A stretch of DNA of 64,000 nt, taken from the NCBI RefSeq assembly GCF_008180865.1, contig NZ_VTEX01000005.1:186001-250000 (forward strand), read 5' to 3'. Both the position numbers and the translations under genes were made by a program. Origin of the DNA: Rossellomorea aquimaris (GTDB taxonomy: Bacteria > Bacillota > Bacilli > Bacillales > Bacillaceae_B). This document shows, one piece after another, positions 25,460-33,804 of this stretch. Below the pieces are notes generated by a model. The model was not told the DNA's origin and made no database searches. It worked only from the letters and a program-made list of their open reading frames with translations. Within the stretch, counting starts at the first letter, position 1. Each line of letters starts with the position of its first letter.

Positions 25460-27360
25460 CAGGTTTCCTCCTCTCGCAGCAGCACACCAAACACGCCTTC
25501 GAGCTCCTGTTTAAAAACGGGCTCAATATTCAGTTCAAATACCACTACCTGCTTCTGATTCCTTTTTAAGGTTTCGATTGCTTCTTTCAGGGGCTGGGGT
25601 GTGTCTTCACTGGCTGGAATGGTGATCCTCTCTGGCTTTCCTTGCTCTATTGCAACAACAACCGGTTTTGCGTCGAAAGCCTCCTTATCGTTCTGGGCTT
25701 GAAAGAGTGCATGCTTAAGAGAGTGCCTCAGTGCCATGGTGATCGTGAAATCGGTATTCCCATACCAGCCATTCCTTCCACGAACATAGACGACAGGAAA
25801 TCCAGCCAAATCCTCCCCTAATCCGATTTCCGGCTTTCCTTGCATGGTGGTCAGTGCCTGTAAATAATAACGGCATGTTTCATCCTCAACCCTATCCAAT
25901 TCAAGGCGGGAAATCGTGCTGCTTTGAACCGATTCTCTTTTCCTCAGCCCATCAGTCAAACACTCACGAAGACCGCGGCCGACGCATTCTGCAAACGTCG
26001 CTCCTGTGCAGGTGGCCATATATTCACCCGTCTCTCGAGGAACGATCAAACTGGCCAATCTTGAAGCGTATCTCTCAATCCCTTTTAACCCTGCTTCCCG
26101 GCGTGCTTCTTCATGGGTCAAGCCGCTGCAAATCACCTCATCCAACAGTTCGGCAGGTCCCTCGGACAGGACATCGACCGGCTGGACACGGCATTGAGCC
26201 AATGGCAGCTGCTTCGTATCTCCTTCTTCCCACACATGAAAAATCCCCGTCTCTTTAGACGTCAGCAGAGTAAAGAGATACAACACTTTTTCAGGGTCAG
26301 ATCTTTCTGAAACCTGTTCTATCCGTGTTTCCACATTCTGAACACCTTCAGCTCCTGAATATCCAATCTCCAAGGAATGAGGTAAAAAGGAATGCCAGCT
26401 TCCTTCAAGCGTTTCTGTATCCAGCAGAAAGATTCGATTTCGCTGATCTGATTTTGTCACTCCCGTTATCTCTTTGAATAGTTCAAAGACGACTATGTTC
26501 GCAAGCATCGCTCCAGGGATCGCCGATTCGATCGAAACCTGATCTTCTTTTCGTAAGGCTGTAGTGTGAATGCGCCTCCAAGCAGATTTCCAACCAGCCT
26601 CGGAATCAGGGTGGATGATGGGTCCTGCGATTCCTGTCTGCCTGTTGCAAATCGCCAGAATAAACAACTTCTTATCAGCCCGGCAAATGGCATGAATGAG
26701 CTCCAATTCCTCAAGGTTTTCGTTTTGACTACCATATAAAATGGAATCGAAGGGCTTCAGGGTCTCCCGCCATCCGTCTTCACTGAATCCGACTTCCTGG
26801 AGCTCTACCTCCGGATCCGTTTTACGCGCATGTTCCACGAGTTCCTGCAGCCGGCCTCTATTCGTCGGTACCTCATCGGTCAAGAGCACCTGCAGCTTAG
26901 CCAATCCCGATTCAATCAGCGATGAAACGAGTGAAGTCAGAAAAGGACCAGACCCCACTGCCAGGACATTGGCCCCGCGGTAGGTTTCAAACCTTGATGC
27001 GCCCGAACCTGCCAAACTATCGACAAATTCAATCTGTGATGCGAATTTTTCCACTGCATGTTGGGGCAGCTGGTGTGGCAGATCCTTGCTTACGTCCCGA
27101 ACAAATCCATTTTTATGCAAAACCTCTGCTATTTCCATGACCCTGTTTTTATAAGGTACAGGCAGTCCGTTCGTCAAATACTCAAGGGAGTACTCCCCAT
27201 TGAATATCGGAAGCAGCTTCTCAACCCATTGATCAATTCCACTTCCCTCCATGCGGAAAGAGCATTGGTTATTCCTAAAGAAAACACCGCTGTTTGGTTC
27301 AGGGAGATAAAACGTATCCCTCATTACTTTTAAACGCATAGAAGGGTCCAATTTTTCCAT
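25459..27360 (-). CDS. Putative thiazole-containing bacteriocin maturation protein (ThiF-like)
   Basis: 633 aa from ATG 27360 (GGAGGA upstream, reading MEKLDPSMRLK). A longer open frame to 27726 is an artefact because it crosses the terminator and the precursor gene. The middle shows an E1/ThiF-like nucleotide-binding strand (ANVLAVGSGPFLTSLVSSLI) without catalytic Cys motifs. This matches the large partner protein always found in heterocycloanthracin-type clusters, which probably presents the leader peptide to the synthetase. No dedicated exporter or immunity gene is visible nearby. Confidence 0.82.
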   Translation of the reverse strand: MEKLDPSMRLKVMRDTFYLPEPNSGVFFRNNQCSFRMEGSGIDQWVEKLLPIFNGEYSLEYLTNGLPVPYKNRVMEIAEVLHKNGFVRDVSKDLPHQLPQHAVEKFASQIEFVDSLAGSGASRFETYRGANVLAVGSGPFLTSLVSSLIESGLAKLQVLLTDEVPTNRGRLQELVEHARKTDPEVELQEVGFSEDGWRETLKPFDSILYGSQNENLEELELIHAICRADKKLFILAICNRQTGIAGPIIHPDSEAGWKSAWRRIHTTALRKEDQVSIESAIPGAMLANIVVFELFKEITGVTKSDQRNRIFLLDTETLEGSWHSFLPHSLEIGYSGAEGVQNVETRIEQVSERSDPEKVLYLFTLLTSKETGIFHVWEEGDTKQLPLAQCRVQPVDVLSEGPAELLDEVICSGLTHEEARREAGLKGIERYASRLASLIVPRETGEYMATCTGATFAECVGRGLRECLTDGLRKRESVQSSTISRLELDRVEDETCRYYLQALTTMQGKPEIGLGEDLAGFPVVYVRGRNGWYGNTDFTITMALRHSLKHALFQAQNDKEAFDAKPVVVAIEQGKPERITIPASEDTPQPLKEAIETLKRNQKQVVVFELNIEPVFKQELEGVFGVLLREEET

Positions 27361-27430
27361 AGCGCTCCTCCTTACACCCGCTAATGTGACTATCATTATC
27401 ATGGTATGAGACTCACTTTGTCCCTTATGT

Positions 27431-27469
27431 ATAAAAAAAAGACCCCTGCACTGACTCGTACAGGGATCA
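27431..27469 (-). terminator. Terminator/attenuator between precursor and maturation genes
   Basis: On the minus strand GATCCCTGTAC and GTGCAGGGGTC form an 11-bp stem with two G:T pairs, followed by eight T. It would keep precursor mRNA abundant relative to enzyme mRNA. Confidence 0.75.
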
Positions 27470-27496
27470 TGTTGAATACGAAATTCTAAAAGCTGA

Positions 27497-27766
27497 TTAA
27501 CGGCCGCAGCGTCCACATCTGCCGCAGCCGCCACACCGGCCACCTCCGCCGCATCTTCCGCACCCGCCGCAACGGAAGCATCCACCACAGCCACCACAAC
27601 CAAAACAGCTAAAGAAGCATGAGAAACCAACGCCGAAACAGCCTCCAAATCCAAGAAAGAGTCGTTCGTCATTCGGATCATACATGTTTTGATCCCAAGA
27701 AACAGGCTGTGTTGCCTGGAAATCACCTACATTCAGATTTTGAAGTTCATTGTGAAAATGATTCAT
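27497..27766 (-). CDS. Heterocycloanthracin/sonorensin family bacteriocin precursor
   Basis: 89 aa from ATG 27766; the in-frame ATG 27775 is alternative, but only 2 bases follow GGGGAGG there. The leader (MNHFHNELQNLNVGDFQ...) is followed by a core extremely rich in Cys, Gly and Arg with CGG/CGR triplets: 13 Cys, beginning at GGCFGVGFSCFFSCFGCGG and ending in GRCGRCGR. The cysteines are the sites for conversion to thiazoles. Family members are secreted antimicrobial peptides in Bacillus. Its enzymes follow downstream in the same orientation after an attenuator. Confidence 0.9.
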   Translation of the reverse strand: MNHFHNELQNLNVGDFQATQPVSWDQNMYDPNDERLFLGFGGCFGVGFSCFFSCFGCGGCGGCFRCGGCGRCGGGGRCGGCGRCGRCGR

Positions 27767-27899
27767 CAATTTCATTACCTCCCCAAAAAATTACCCAATG
27801 TCACTCTCAATAAGGAACAAAAACAATTGAGCTTTCTAAGAAAAAATTTCTGTCATTTAGGTACATTCACTAAAATGTGAACACTCCCAAACAATTTAT

Positions 27900-28049
27900 G
27901 TGATCTTGCTGGGTATTGTTACTGATAAAAAAGCCTATTTTACAGGGGAAGAACAAAAAAACACTCCAGTCAATGGACCGGAGCTTGAACAGGTTTATAC
28001 TGTACGAACCACTTACACCCCAATTAAATTTGAAGTGGGCGATTTTTAG
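27900..28049 (+). CDS. Possible 49-aa protein or C-terminal gene remnant
   Basis: From GTG 27900 the frame has strongly protein-like composition (ends TYTPIKFEVGDF; contains VTDKKAYFTGEEQ). It stays open upstream to 27861, and a terminator hairpin follows at once. No good ribosome site precedes the GTG, so a remnant of a larger secreted protein gene is as likely as a small gene. Not recognised. Confidence 0.35.
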   Translation: MILLGIVTDKKAYFTGEEQKNTPVNGPELEQVYTVRTTYTPIKFEVGDF

Positions 28050-28058
28050 AACATTAAA

Positions 28059-28089
28059 TAGAGGAGCCGGCATCTGCCAGCTCCTCTTA
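28059..28089. terminator. Hairpin terminator after nrnA
   Basis: AGAGGAGC and GCTCCTCT form a perfect 8-bp stem at 28060-28087, between the convergent ends of nrnA and the small + strand frame. Confidence 0.6.
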
Positions 28090-28093
28090 AGAC

Positions 28094-29035
28094 TTATTGA
28101 TGATTCCTGCACACTTCTCTTAAATCCTTCATCACTTTTTCTTTTTCTTCCCATGAATAAATCGAAGCCCCTGCAGCCAATGGATGTCCGCCGCCGTTGT
28201 ACTTTTTGGCGATGGTGTTGATGACTGGTCCCTTGGAACGCAGACGGACTCTGATTTGATCACTTTCTTCAATGAAGAAGACCCACGCTTTGATGCCTTT
28301 TACGTTACCCAATGTACTGACCAGTAAAGAAGCTTCTGAAGGAATGACTTGATGCTCTTCCAAAATTTCTTTCGTCATGATCATGCTTGCACAGCCATCC
28401 TGATCCATTTCGAAGTTTTGAAGGACAAACCCGTGCAGCTTGATGACATTGGCATCGATCTCGTACATTTTATTGAATAGTTCATTACGGTCAAAATCAA
28501 AGCGGATCAATTCGCCTGCGATATCAAACGTATTCTGGGTTGTACTTGGATAAAGGAATCTTCCCGTGTCTCCCACGATCCCGGCAAACAAAAGTCTTGC
28601 GCCTTCATCAGAGAGCGTGAGTCCTTTATCCTTACCGAACAGGTAGAATTCATAAATCATTTCGCTTACTGAGCTTGCGGATGTATCGATCCATAAATAG
28701 TCTCCGTATGCATCTTCATTGGGGTGATGGTCGATTTTCACGAGCTTATCCCCTAATTTATATCGTCTGTCACAGATTCGCTCTTCATTCGCCGTATCGC
28801 AAACGATGATTAAAGCTCCTTCGAACACATGGTCTTCAATGACATCCAGGCGTTTTAAATAATGAAGACTTTCATCTTCTTGCCCGACGGCATATATCTT
28901 TTTATCCGGGAAGGACGTTTTCAGCATTTCCACCAGTCCTCCCTGGGAGCCGTATGCATCAGGATCCGGGCGAACATGTCTATGTACGATGATGGTTTCA
29001 TATTGTTTGATGAGTTCCAGTATTTGTTCTTTCAT
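28094..29035 (-). CDS. nrnA: Bifunctional oligoribonuclease / PAP phosphatase NrnA
   Basis: 313-aa DHH/DHHA1 phosphoesterase (YtqI in B. subtilis). It degrades nanoRNAs and dephosphorylates 3'-phosphoadenosine 5'-phosphate. Metal-binding motifs: HVRPDPDAYGS near residue 20, VCDTA, and KIDHHPNED (DHH). The C-terminal DHHA1 substrate motif is NGGGHPLAAGA. ATG 29035 has AAAGGAG upstream and gives the usual family length; the ORF extends further to 29071 without support. It is divergent from ytpI. Confidence 0.93.
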   Translation of the reverse strand: MKEQILELIKQYETIIVHRHVRPDPDAYGSQGGLVEMLKTSFPDKKIYAVGQEDESLHYLKRLDVIEDHVFEGALIIVCDTANEERICDRRYKLGDKLVKIDHHPNEDAYGDYLWIDTSASSVSEMIYEFYLFGKDKGLTLSDEGARLLFAGIVGDTGRFLYPSTTQNTFDIAGELIRFDFDRNELFNKMYEIDANVIKLHGFVLQNFEMDQDGCASMIMTKEILEEHQVIPSEASLLVSTLGNVKGIKAWVFFIEESDQIRVRLRSKGPVINTIAKKYNGGGHPLAAGASIYSWEEKEKVMKDLREVCRNHQ

Positions 29036-29128
29036 GGGAATCTCCTTTGTAGTGGATTTTTTATTTGGCATTCTGTCCTGATATCTGTAAAATAGTAGCG
29101 AGAGAAGTCAACGATGGAGGACAAAACT

Positions 29129-29434
29129 ATGTATTTTCTCGCACTACTGATTGTCGTAGCATTCACGTTTTATGTCTTTTATAAAATCAGACAGGTTCGA
29201 ACGAATCGACCAATGGAAAAGAAATGGTTATCGGCGAAGGCAAGCATTGCCCTCGGGTTATTTGTTGCCCTATTCGGTATAAACCAGCTGTTCTTATTTC
29301 CTGGGACGCTGACGTATTTTATCGGCGGCCTTTTCATCCTTATTGGACTTGGAAGCTGCTGGGCCGGCTATAAGCTGTACAAGCACGTGCTTCCTTATGC
29401 TCAAAGGGAAGCGAAGGAACTGGATAATCAATAA
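29129..29434 (+). CDS. ytpI: YtpI-like membrane protein
   Basis: 101-aa protein with three hydrophobic helices (FLALLIVVAFTFYVFY; ASIALGLFVALFGINQLFLF; FIGGLFILIGLGSCWAGY), family YtpI. Function unknown. ATG 29129 follows GGAGG at 8 bases. The grouping ytoI-ytpI-nrnA is conserved among Bacillus, which supports the name. Confidence 0.82.
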   Translation: MYFLALLIVVAFTFYVFYKIRQVRTNRPMEKKWLSAKASIALGLFVALFGINQLFLFPGTLTYFIGGLFILIGLGSCWAGYKLYKHVLPYAQREAKELDNQ

Positions 29435-29445
29435 AGGCGACAATA

Positions 29446-29473
29446 GACTGGATGCTTATCCGGTCTTTTTTTC
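29446..29473 (+). terminator. Terminator of ytpI
   Basis: GACTGGAT-GCTT-ATCCGGTC with one G:T pair, followed by seven T. Confidence 0.75.
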
Positions 29474-29604
29474 TGATTTCTTAGTCGGTGGATTGATTTT
29501 TTCAGGTAAAAAAAGCATCATTTTTTTCAATTATCGGGTGAAAGATGTCCTTTTAAGTAGCCTATGGATGAAAAAGCGGTCATTCTTCAACTTTCCGAAC
29601 AGAT

Positions 29605-29750
29605 TTTGGCTACTTATGACCCTCTTCCCGGATTTATGAACCGGATTTCGTTACTTATGATCCTCTTTCCAGATTTATGATCCGGTTTCGGCAACTTATG
29701 ATCCGGAAATCCATTTTATGAACCCTTTGTCGAACTACAAATGATCCCCG
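29605..29750. repeat. Array of alternating CTTATGA / TTTATGA motifs with a period of about 20.5 bp
   Basis: CTTATGA at 29613, 29654 and 29695 alternates with TTTATGA at 29633, 29674 and 29715; a weaker CAAATGA follows at 29738. The spacers carry CCGGATTTCG/CCTCTTTCC-like sequence. The spacings are 20, 21, 20, 21, 20 and 23 bp. It lies between the convergent ytpI and ytoI genes. Its architecture matches the array at 21.7 kb although the motif differs. Confidence 0.7.
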
Positions 29751-29789
29751 AAATCCCCACATTCATCATTCGCTTTTTTAGAAAAAAAC

Positions 29790-31109
29790 TTAATGACGAT
29801 CTATCAACTGACAGATCATCAATGATTTTCCGACCATTACACCTTCACAATATACTTCTACATCCACTTTACCAAATTTTCTTCCGACGTCGAGCACTTT
29901 TGGGTGAATTTCGAGCATGCTCTCCATTTGGACAGGCTTGATGAAATAGATGGTCATGTTTTCGATGACGATATCGCCTTTTTTGAAGGGCTTCAATGAA
30001 CGATTGGCCGCTTCTGTCATTAGAGTCGTGAATACGCCATACGAAATTGTACCAATTCCCGTGGTCATCTGTGGAGTCACCGCAAAAAGGTAGACTTCTT
30101 TATCGCCTTTCTTCTCAACGGCTGCTTCTACTCCGTTACTGATCAGATCATCAATCGTTTCCCCGACCTGTGGCTGCCTTTGGATCATTTGAAGTGCTTT
30201 CAATACGTCCTGACGGCTTATGATTCCCTGGAGCCTGTTTTGTTCATTCACGACGGGAAGTAATTCGATCCCTTCCCAGATCATGATATGGGCGGCTGAG
30301 GCAACGCTTGTATTCGGGCTGACGGTGATCGGTTGTTTGGTCATGATTTTATCGATGCCCGTATATTTTTCCTGCCCCATGACGTCTTTTGATGTGACCA
30401 TGCCATGTACTTTCAGGTTGTTATCGACCACCGGGAAACGGCTGTGGAATGTATACTGATTTTTTTCGTACCATTCTTCCAACGTATCATTAATATGCAG
30501 GTAAGCCGTGTCATCCGCTTTTGTTAAAATATCTTCTACCAATACGATTTCCTTTTTGATGAGCTGATCATAAATCGCCCTGTTGATCATGGTCGCTACT
30601 GTAAAGGTGTCGTAGGAAGTAGAAATGATCGGGAGTTCGAGCTCGTCTGCAAGCTTCTTGACATGATCTTCTGTATCGAATCCACCGGTGATCAATACAG
30701 CAGCCCCTGCTCTAAGTGCGTGCTCGTGGGCCTGGGTCCGGTTCCCGATGATCAACAGGTTCCCTGCTTCCGTGTATCTCATCATGGCTTCAAGCTTCAT
30801 CGCTCCAATGACGAACTTATTGAGCATTTTATGTAGTCCCGTTCTTCCACCCAATACTTGTCCATCAATGATATTGACCACTTCTGCATAGGTGAGCTTT
30901 TCGATGTTATCTTTCTTCTTTTGTTCGATCCGGATCGTACCAACCCGCTCGATGGTGCTGACATATCCTTTAGTTTCCGCATCTTTAATCGCCCTGTACG
31001 CGGTGCCTTCGCTCACGTTCAGTGCTTTCGCAATTTGGCGGACAGAGATTTTTTCACCGACTGGCAAGGTATCTATGTAGTCTAATATTTGTTCGTGTTT
31101 AGTAGCCAA
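29790..31109 (-). CDS. ytoI: DRTGG/CBS/hotdog-domain protein YtoI
   Basis: 439 aa. Domains in order: N-terminal winged-helix (HEQILDYIDTLP followed by VSEGTAYRAIKDAETKGYV), DRTGG domain (about 70-180), two CBS motifs (about 195-310; MTKQPITVSPNTSVASAAH), and a C-terminal hotdog/thioesterase-like domain (ENMTIYFIKPVQMESML). Probably a ligand-sensing regulator; its target is unknown. I prefer TTG 31109, which gives the start (M)ATKHEQIL known from relatives; GTG 31118 is in frame. It converges on ytpI. Confidence 0.85.
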   Translation of the reverse strand: MATKHEQILDYIDTLPVGEKISVRQIAKALNVSEGTAYRAIKDAETKGYVSTIERVGTIRIEQKKKDNIEKLTYAEVVNIIDGQVLGGRTGLHKMLNKFVIGAMKLEAMMRYTEAGNLLIIGNRTQAHEHALRAGAAVLITGGFDTEDHVKKLADELELPIISTSYDTFTVATMINRAIYDQLIKKEIVLVEDILTKADDTAYLHINDTLEEWYEKNQYTFHSRFPVVDNNLKVHGMVTSKDVMGQEKYTGIDKIMTKQPITVSPNTSVASAAHIMIWEGIELLPVVNEQNRLQGIISRQDVLKALQMIQRQPQVGETIDDLISNGVEAAVEKKGDKEVYLFAVTPQMTTGIGTISYGVFTTLMTEAANRSLKPFKKGDIVIENMTIYFIKPVQMESMLEIHPKVLDVGRKFGKVDVEVYCEGVMVGKSLMICQLIDRH

Positions 31110-31185
31110 GCTTTTCACCCTTCTTTATAACGTCCTGCTTCATATGTTTATTATAATGTGAAAAGCGTGGTGTTTCAATTTAATC

Positions 31186-31209
31186 GGGGCTTACATTGGT
31201 GTAAGCCCC
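31186..31209. terminator. Short perfect hairpin
   Basis: GGGGCTTACA-TTGG-TGTAAGCCCC, a 10-bp stem, between ytoI and the dispersed repeat. A weak T tract follows only on the minus strand. Confidence 0.45.
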
Positions 31210-31244
31210 ATTGATTGGGAGAACTTTGATGCTTTTGTACAGAG

Positions 31245-31392
31245 AGAGTGCAGGTTGATTTCCGCTCCAGGTGCTCGCTTTCCGCGGGGCATGAGTTGAG
31301 CCTCCTCGGGCTAAAGCCCTGTGGAGTTTCAACTTTCCCACTATTCCCGCAGGAGTCGAGCACCTTCCGCTTCAATCAACTTGAGAGGTTCA
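31245..31392. repeat. Dispersed Bacillaceae intergenic repeat (about 140 bp, inverted-repeat ends)
   Basis: The ends GTTGATTTCCGCTCCAGGTG and GAGCACCTTCCGCTTCAATC (then AAC) are imperfect inverted repeats. The middle has GCTTTCCGCGGGGC, GAGCCTCCTCGGGC and CCCGCAGGAGTC blocks. From memory this is a common intergenic repeat of Bacillaceae genomes. It is GC-richer than its surroundings and clearly structured. No function is established to my knowledge. Confidence 0.6.
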
Positions 31393-31422
31393 CCTTAAAC
31401 AAACACCATTTTCTTAAAAAAC

Positions 31423-31665
31423 TTATCCAAACGACCTTGATCTGACTTTCCGCACCGGCTTCGATTTCAACTTCTTGCCCTTACTTGTCCCTTTAGGTGT
31501 GTAAAGAAGGGCTGCAAGATTCCCCGCTACAACAAACGTGGCAAGTACGAGCCAGCTGATCGCAAAGATGCCTTGAAGACCTTCTGCAAAAATGGACATG
31601 CGGGGAGCTCCATAATAGATGAATGCTCCTGCTAAGAGTAAACATAAGATGTATCGTTGTTTCAC
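31423..31665 (-). CDS. Small membrane protein next to ytkL
   Basis: 80 aa: two hydrophobic helices (YILCLLLAGAFIYYGAP; GIFAISWLVLATFVVAGNLAAL) and a strongly basic tail (KGKKLKSKPVRKVRSR). GGAGGAAAAA lies before ATG 31665. Likely a conserved small membrane protein of unknown function. Confidence 0.65.
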   Translation of the reverse strand: MKQRYILCLLLAGAFIYYGAPRMSIFAEGLQGIFAISWLVLATFVVAGNLAALLYTPKGTSKGKKLKSKPVRKVRSRSFG

Positions 31666-31735
31666 ACGTTTTTCCTCCTCTCTAGGCTTGTATCATGTAT
31701 ATGCGAGGGAGTGGAGGATATTGTGTAAACATGAG

Positions 31736-31767
31736 AAAAAGGGCGATGCAAATGCACCACCCTTTCC
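31736..31767 (-). terminator. Terminator of ytkL
   Basis: On the minus strand AAAGGGTGGTGCA-TT-TGCATCGCCCTTT is followed by TT, a long stem with two mismatches, immediately after the stop codon. Confidence 0.75.
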
Positions 31768-31770
31768 CTA

Positions 31771-32451
31771 TTAGTATTCGATTACGTCTCCGGCCTTCAT
31801 GACCTGACCTTCAGAATCCTCCAGCATGTCGATGAATTTCTGCGGATCCTGTTTGATCGGCGGGAATGTATCATAGTGGATCGGCACGACTTTCTTCGCT
31901 TTTAAGAAGCTTGCAGCCGTTGCCGCATCTTCAGGTCCCATCGTGAAGTTATCCCCGATTGGAAGGAACGCAAGATCAATCGGATGACGCTCCCCGATCA
32001 GTTTCATATCGGAGAATAATCCGGTATCCCCTGCATGGAAGATGGTTTTCCCTTCAATCATCAAGAGAATTCCCGCAGGCATTCCCATATAGATAATTTC
32101 ATTGCCGTCCGTAATTAGACCTGAGCCGTGGAACGCTTGTGTGAATTTCACTTTCCCGAAGTCAAATTCATACGCTCCCCCGACATGCATCGGATGGGTC
32201 TTCACTAATTGCCAGCTTAAGTATGTTGCCAGTTCATGGTTGGCGATTACCAACGAATCATTCTTTTTCGCAAGCTCGACGGTGTCCCCTACGTGATCGT
32301 TGTGACCGTGTGTAAGGATGATCACATCGGGTTTCTCGTCATCCACTTTAAGATCCGTCAGTTCGTTTCCATTGATGAAGGGATCGATTAAAATCGTTTT
32401 TCCGTTTGTTTCGATTTTCACTACTGAATGTCCATGATATGAAATCTTCAT
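31771..32451 (-). CDS. ytkL: UPF0173 metal-dependent hydrolase YtkL
   Basis: 226-aa MBL-fold protein of the UPF0173/YtkL group. Motifs: [13 protein letters not shown] at the N-terminus, [34 protein letters not shown] and [11 protein letters not shown]. No defined substrate is known to me. ATG 32451 follows GGAGGAG. It stands alone with its own terminator. Confidence 0.88.
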   Translation of the reverse strand: MKISYHGHSVVKIETNGKTILIDPFINGNELTDLKVDDEKPDVIILTHGHNDHVGDTVELAKKNDSLVIANHELATYLSWQLVKTHPMHVGGAYEFDFGKVKFTQAFHGSGLITDGNEIIYMGMPAGILLMIEGKTIFHAGDTGLFSDMKLIGERHPIDLAFLPIGDNFTMGPEDAATAASFLKAKKVVPIHYDTFPPIKQDPQKFIDMLEDSEGQVMKAGDVIEY

Positions 32452-32580
32452 TTTGCATCTCCTCCATATAAACTTATCTATTTTTCTTACTCTCGTATGC
32501 TACTTTATGTTATACCCCAATTTTATAAAAATAAGCGAGTAGTGGCAATTAAGTTGTTGTCTCTACTCATATAAAACAGT

Positions 32581-32606
32581 AAAAAAACCAAGGTTAACCC
32601 TTGGTT
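32581..32606 (-). terminator. Terminator of hxlR
   Basis: On the minus strand AACCAAGG-GTTAA-CCTTGGTT is followed by TTTTT. Confidence 0.8.
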
Positions 32607-32617
32607 AGAAAGACTAT

Positions 32618-32983
32618 CTATTTTACCGCTGATTGATCATCCGTTTCCTTTTCCAACACATTCTCGACATAATCTTTGCCCCACTCATACATAGCCTCTA
32701 AAATCGGTAACAGTCTTTCACCATGCTCGGTAAGTGAGTATTCAACTTTTGGTGGGACTACAGGATAAACTTCTCGGTGTACGATTAAATGATCTTCAAG
32801 TTCGCGTAATTGGTTTACAAGCATTCTTTGGGTAATTCCCGGCATAAGGGACTTTAATTCACCAAATCGTTTCGTTCCTTCCTTGCCTAGATGCCATAAA
32901 ATTAACATTTTCCATTTACCACCGATTACTGCGAGCGTTAATTCTTTCTCACAGTTAAAATTTTTCTCTCCTAAATTTGGCAT
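32618..32983 (-). CDS. hxlR: HxlR-type formaldehyde-responsive regulator
   Basis: 121-aa winged-helix protein of the HxlR family, the activator of hxlAB in B. subtilis that senses formaldehyde through a conserved Cys. The Cys near the N-terminus ([19 protein letters not shown]) is present. HTH segment: [20 protein letters not shown] 32983 with AAAGGAG upstream is preferred over the longer frame to 32992. It is divergent from hxlAB, and the 180-bp gap should hold its operator. Confidence 0.85.
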   Translation of the reverse strand: MPNLGEKNFNCEKELTLAVIGGKWKMLILWHLGKEGTKRFGELKSLMPGITQRMLVNQLRELEDHLIVHREVYPVVPPKVEYSLTEHGERLLPILEAMYEWGKDYVENVLEKETDDQSAVK

Positions 32984-33164
32984 TAACGTCAACTCTCCTT
33001 TATTTCATCCAATAGTATACTTTTTGTTACTATATGCGATAAAAGTGCGTACTTTAAATTTATTTACATACTGATTATACTAAACAGCATGCTAGTGAGT
33101 AAATACATTCTCATGACAACACTTAGCATAACCAATTAAAATTTATTATAAGGAGCGAATATAA

Positions 33165-33797
33165 ATGAAGTTACAATTAGCATTAGATCTTGTGGATATT
33201 CCAGGAGCCATTGCATTAGTAAAAGAGGTAGAAGAGTATATTGATGTTGTAGAAATTGGTACACCTGTGGTGATCAATGAAGGCCTAAAAGCAGTGAAAG
33301 AAGTAAAAGCAGCATTCCCTGACTTAACCGTATTAGCGGACTTAAAAATTATGGATGCAGCTGGATATGAAGTAAGCCAAGCCTCTGCTGCAGGTGCTGA
33401 CATCATTACGATTCTGGGAACGGCAGAAGACGAGTCAATCAAAGGCGCAGTAGAAGAAGCCCGAAAACAAGGGAAACAAATCCTTGTTGATATGATCGCC
33501 GTGAAAGACGTTGCAGCCCGTGCGAAGGAATTGGACGAACTTGGTGCCGATTATATCTGTGTACACACAGGTTATGATCTGCAAGCTGTAGGAAAAAATT
33601 CCTTTGAAGATCTACACACGATCAAAAGCGTTGTGAAAAATGCCAAAACGGCAATTGCCGGTGGAATCAAATTAGAAACACTACCGGAGGTTATAAAAGA
33701 ACAGCCTGACCTCATCATTGTAGGTGGCGGGATTACAAGCAAAGAAGATAAACGAGCGACTGCACGTGAAATGCAGGAATTAATTCACCAAGGGTAA
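33165..33797 (+). CDS. hxlA: 3-hexulose-6-phosphate synthase
   Basis: 210-aa orotidine-decarboxylase-fold aldolase that condenses formaldehyde with ribulose 5-phosphate in the ribulose monophosphate pathway. Motifs: LQLALDLVDIP, VLADLKIMDAAG (the DxKxxD-type active site) and IAGGIKLETLPE, with a phosphate loop IIVGGGIT. AAGGAG lies before ATG 33165. Followed 7 bases later by hxlB. Together they detoxify formaldehyde. Confidence 0.92.
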   Translation: MKLQLALDLVDIPGAIALVKEVEEYIDVVEIGTPVVINEGLKAVKEVKAAFPDLTVLADLKIMDAAGYEVSQASAAGADIITILGTAEDESIKGAVEEARKQGKQILVDMIAVKDVAARAKELDELGADYICVHTGYDLQAVGKNSFEDLHTIKSVVKNAKTAIAGGIKLETLPEVIKEQPDLIIVGGGITSKEDKRATAREMQELIHQG

Positions 33798-33804
33798 TGA
33801 AACG

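Noticed and set aside
27361..27726. N-terminal extension of the bacteriocin maturation protein (Ala/Val-rich)
   Set aside because: It is the shadow of the Cys-rich precursor gene in another frame and crosses a terminator; ATG 27360 has the ribosome site.
27870..28154. 94-codon minus-strand frame between the bacteriocin genes and nrnA
   Set aside because: It runs through the terminator and into the nrnA 3' end; no ribosome site.
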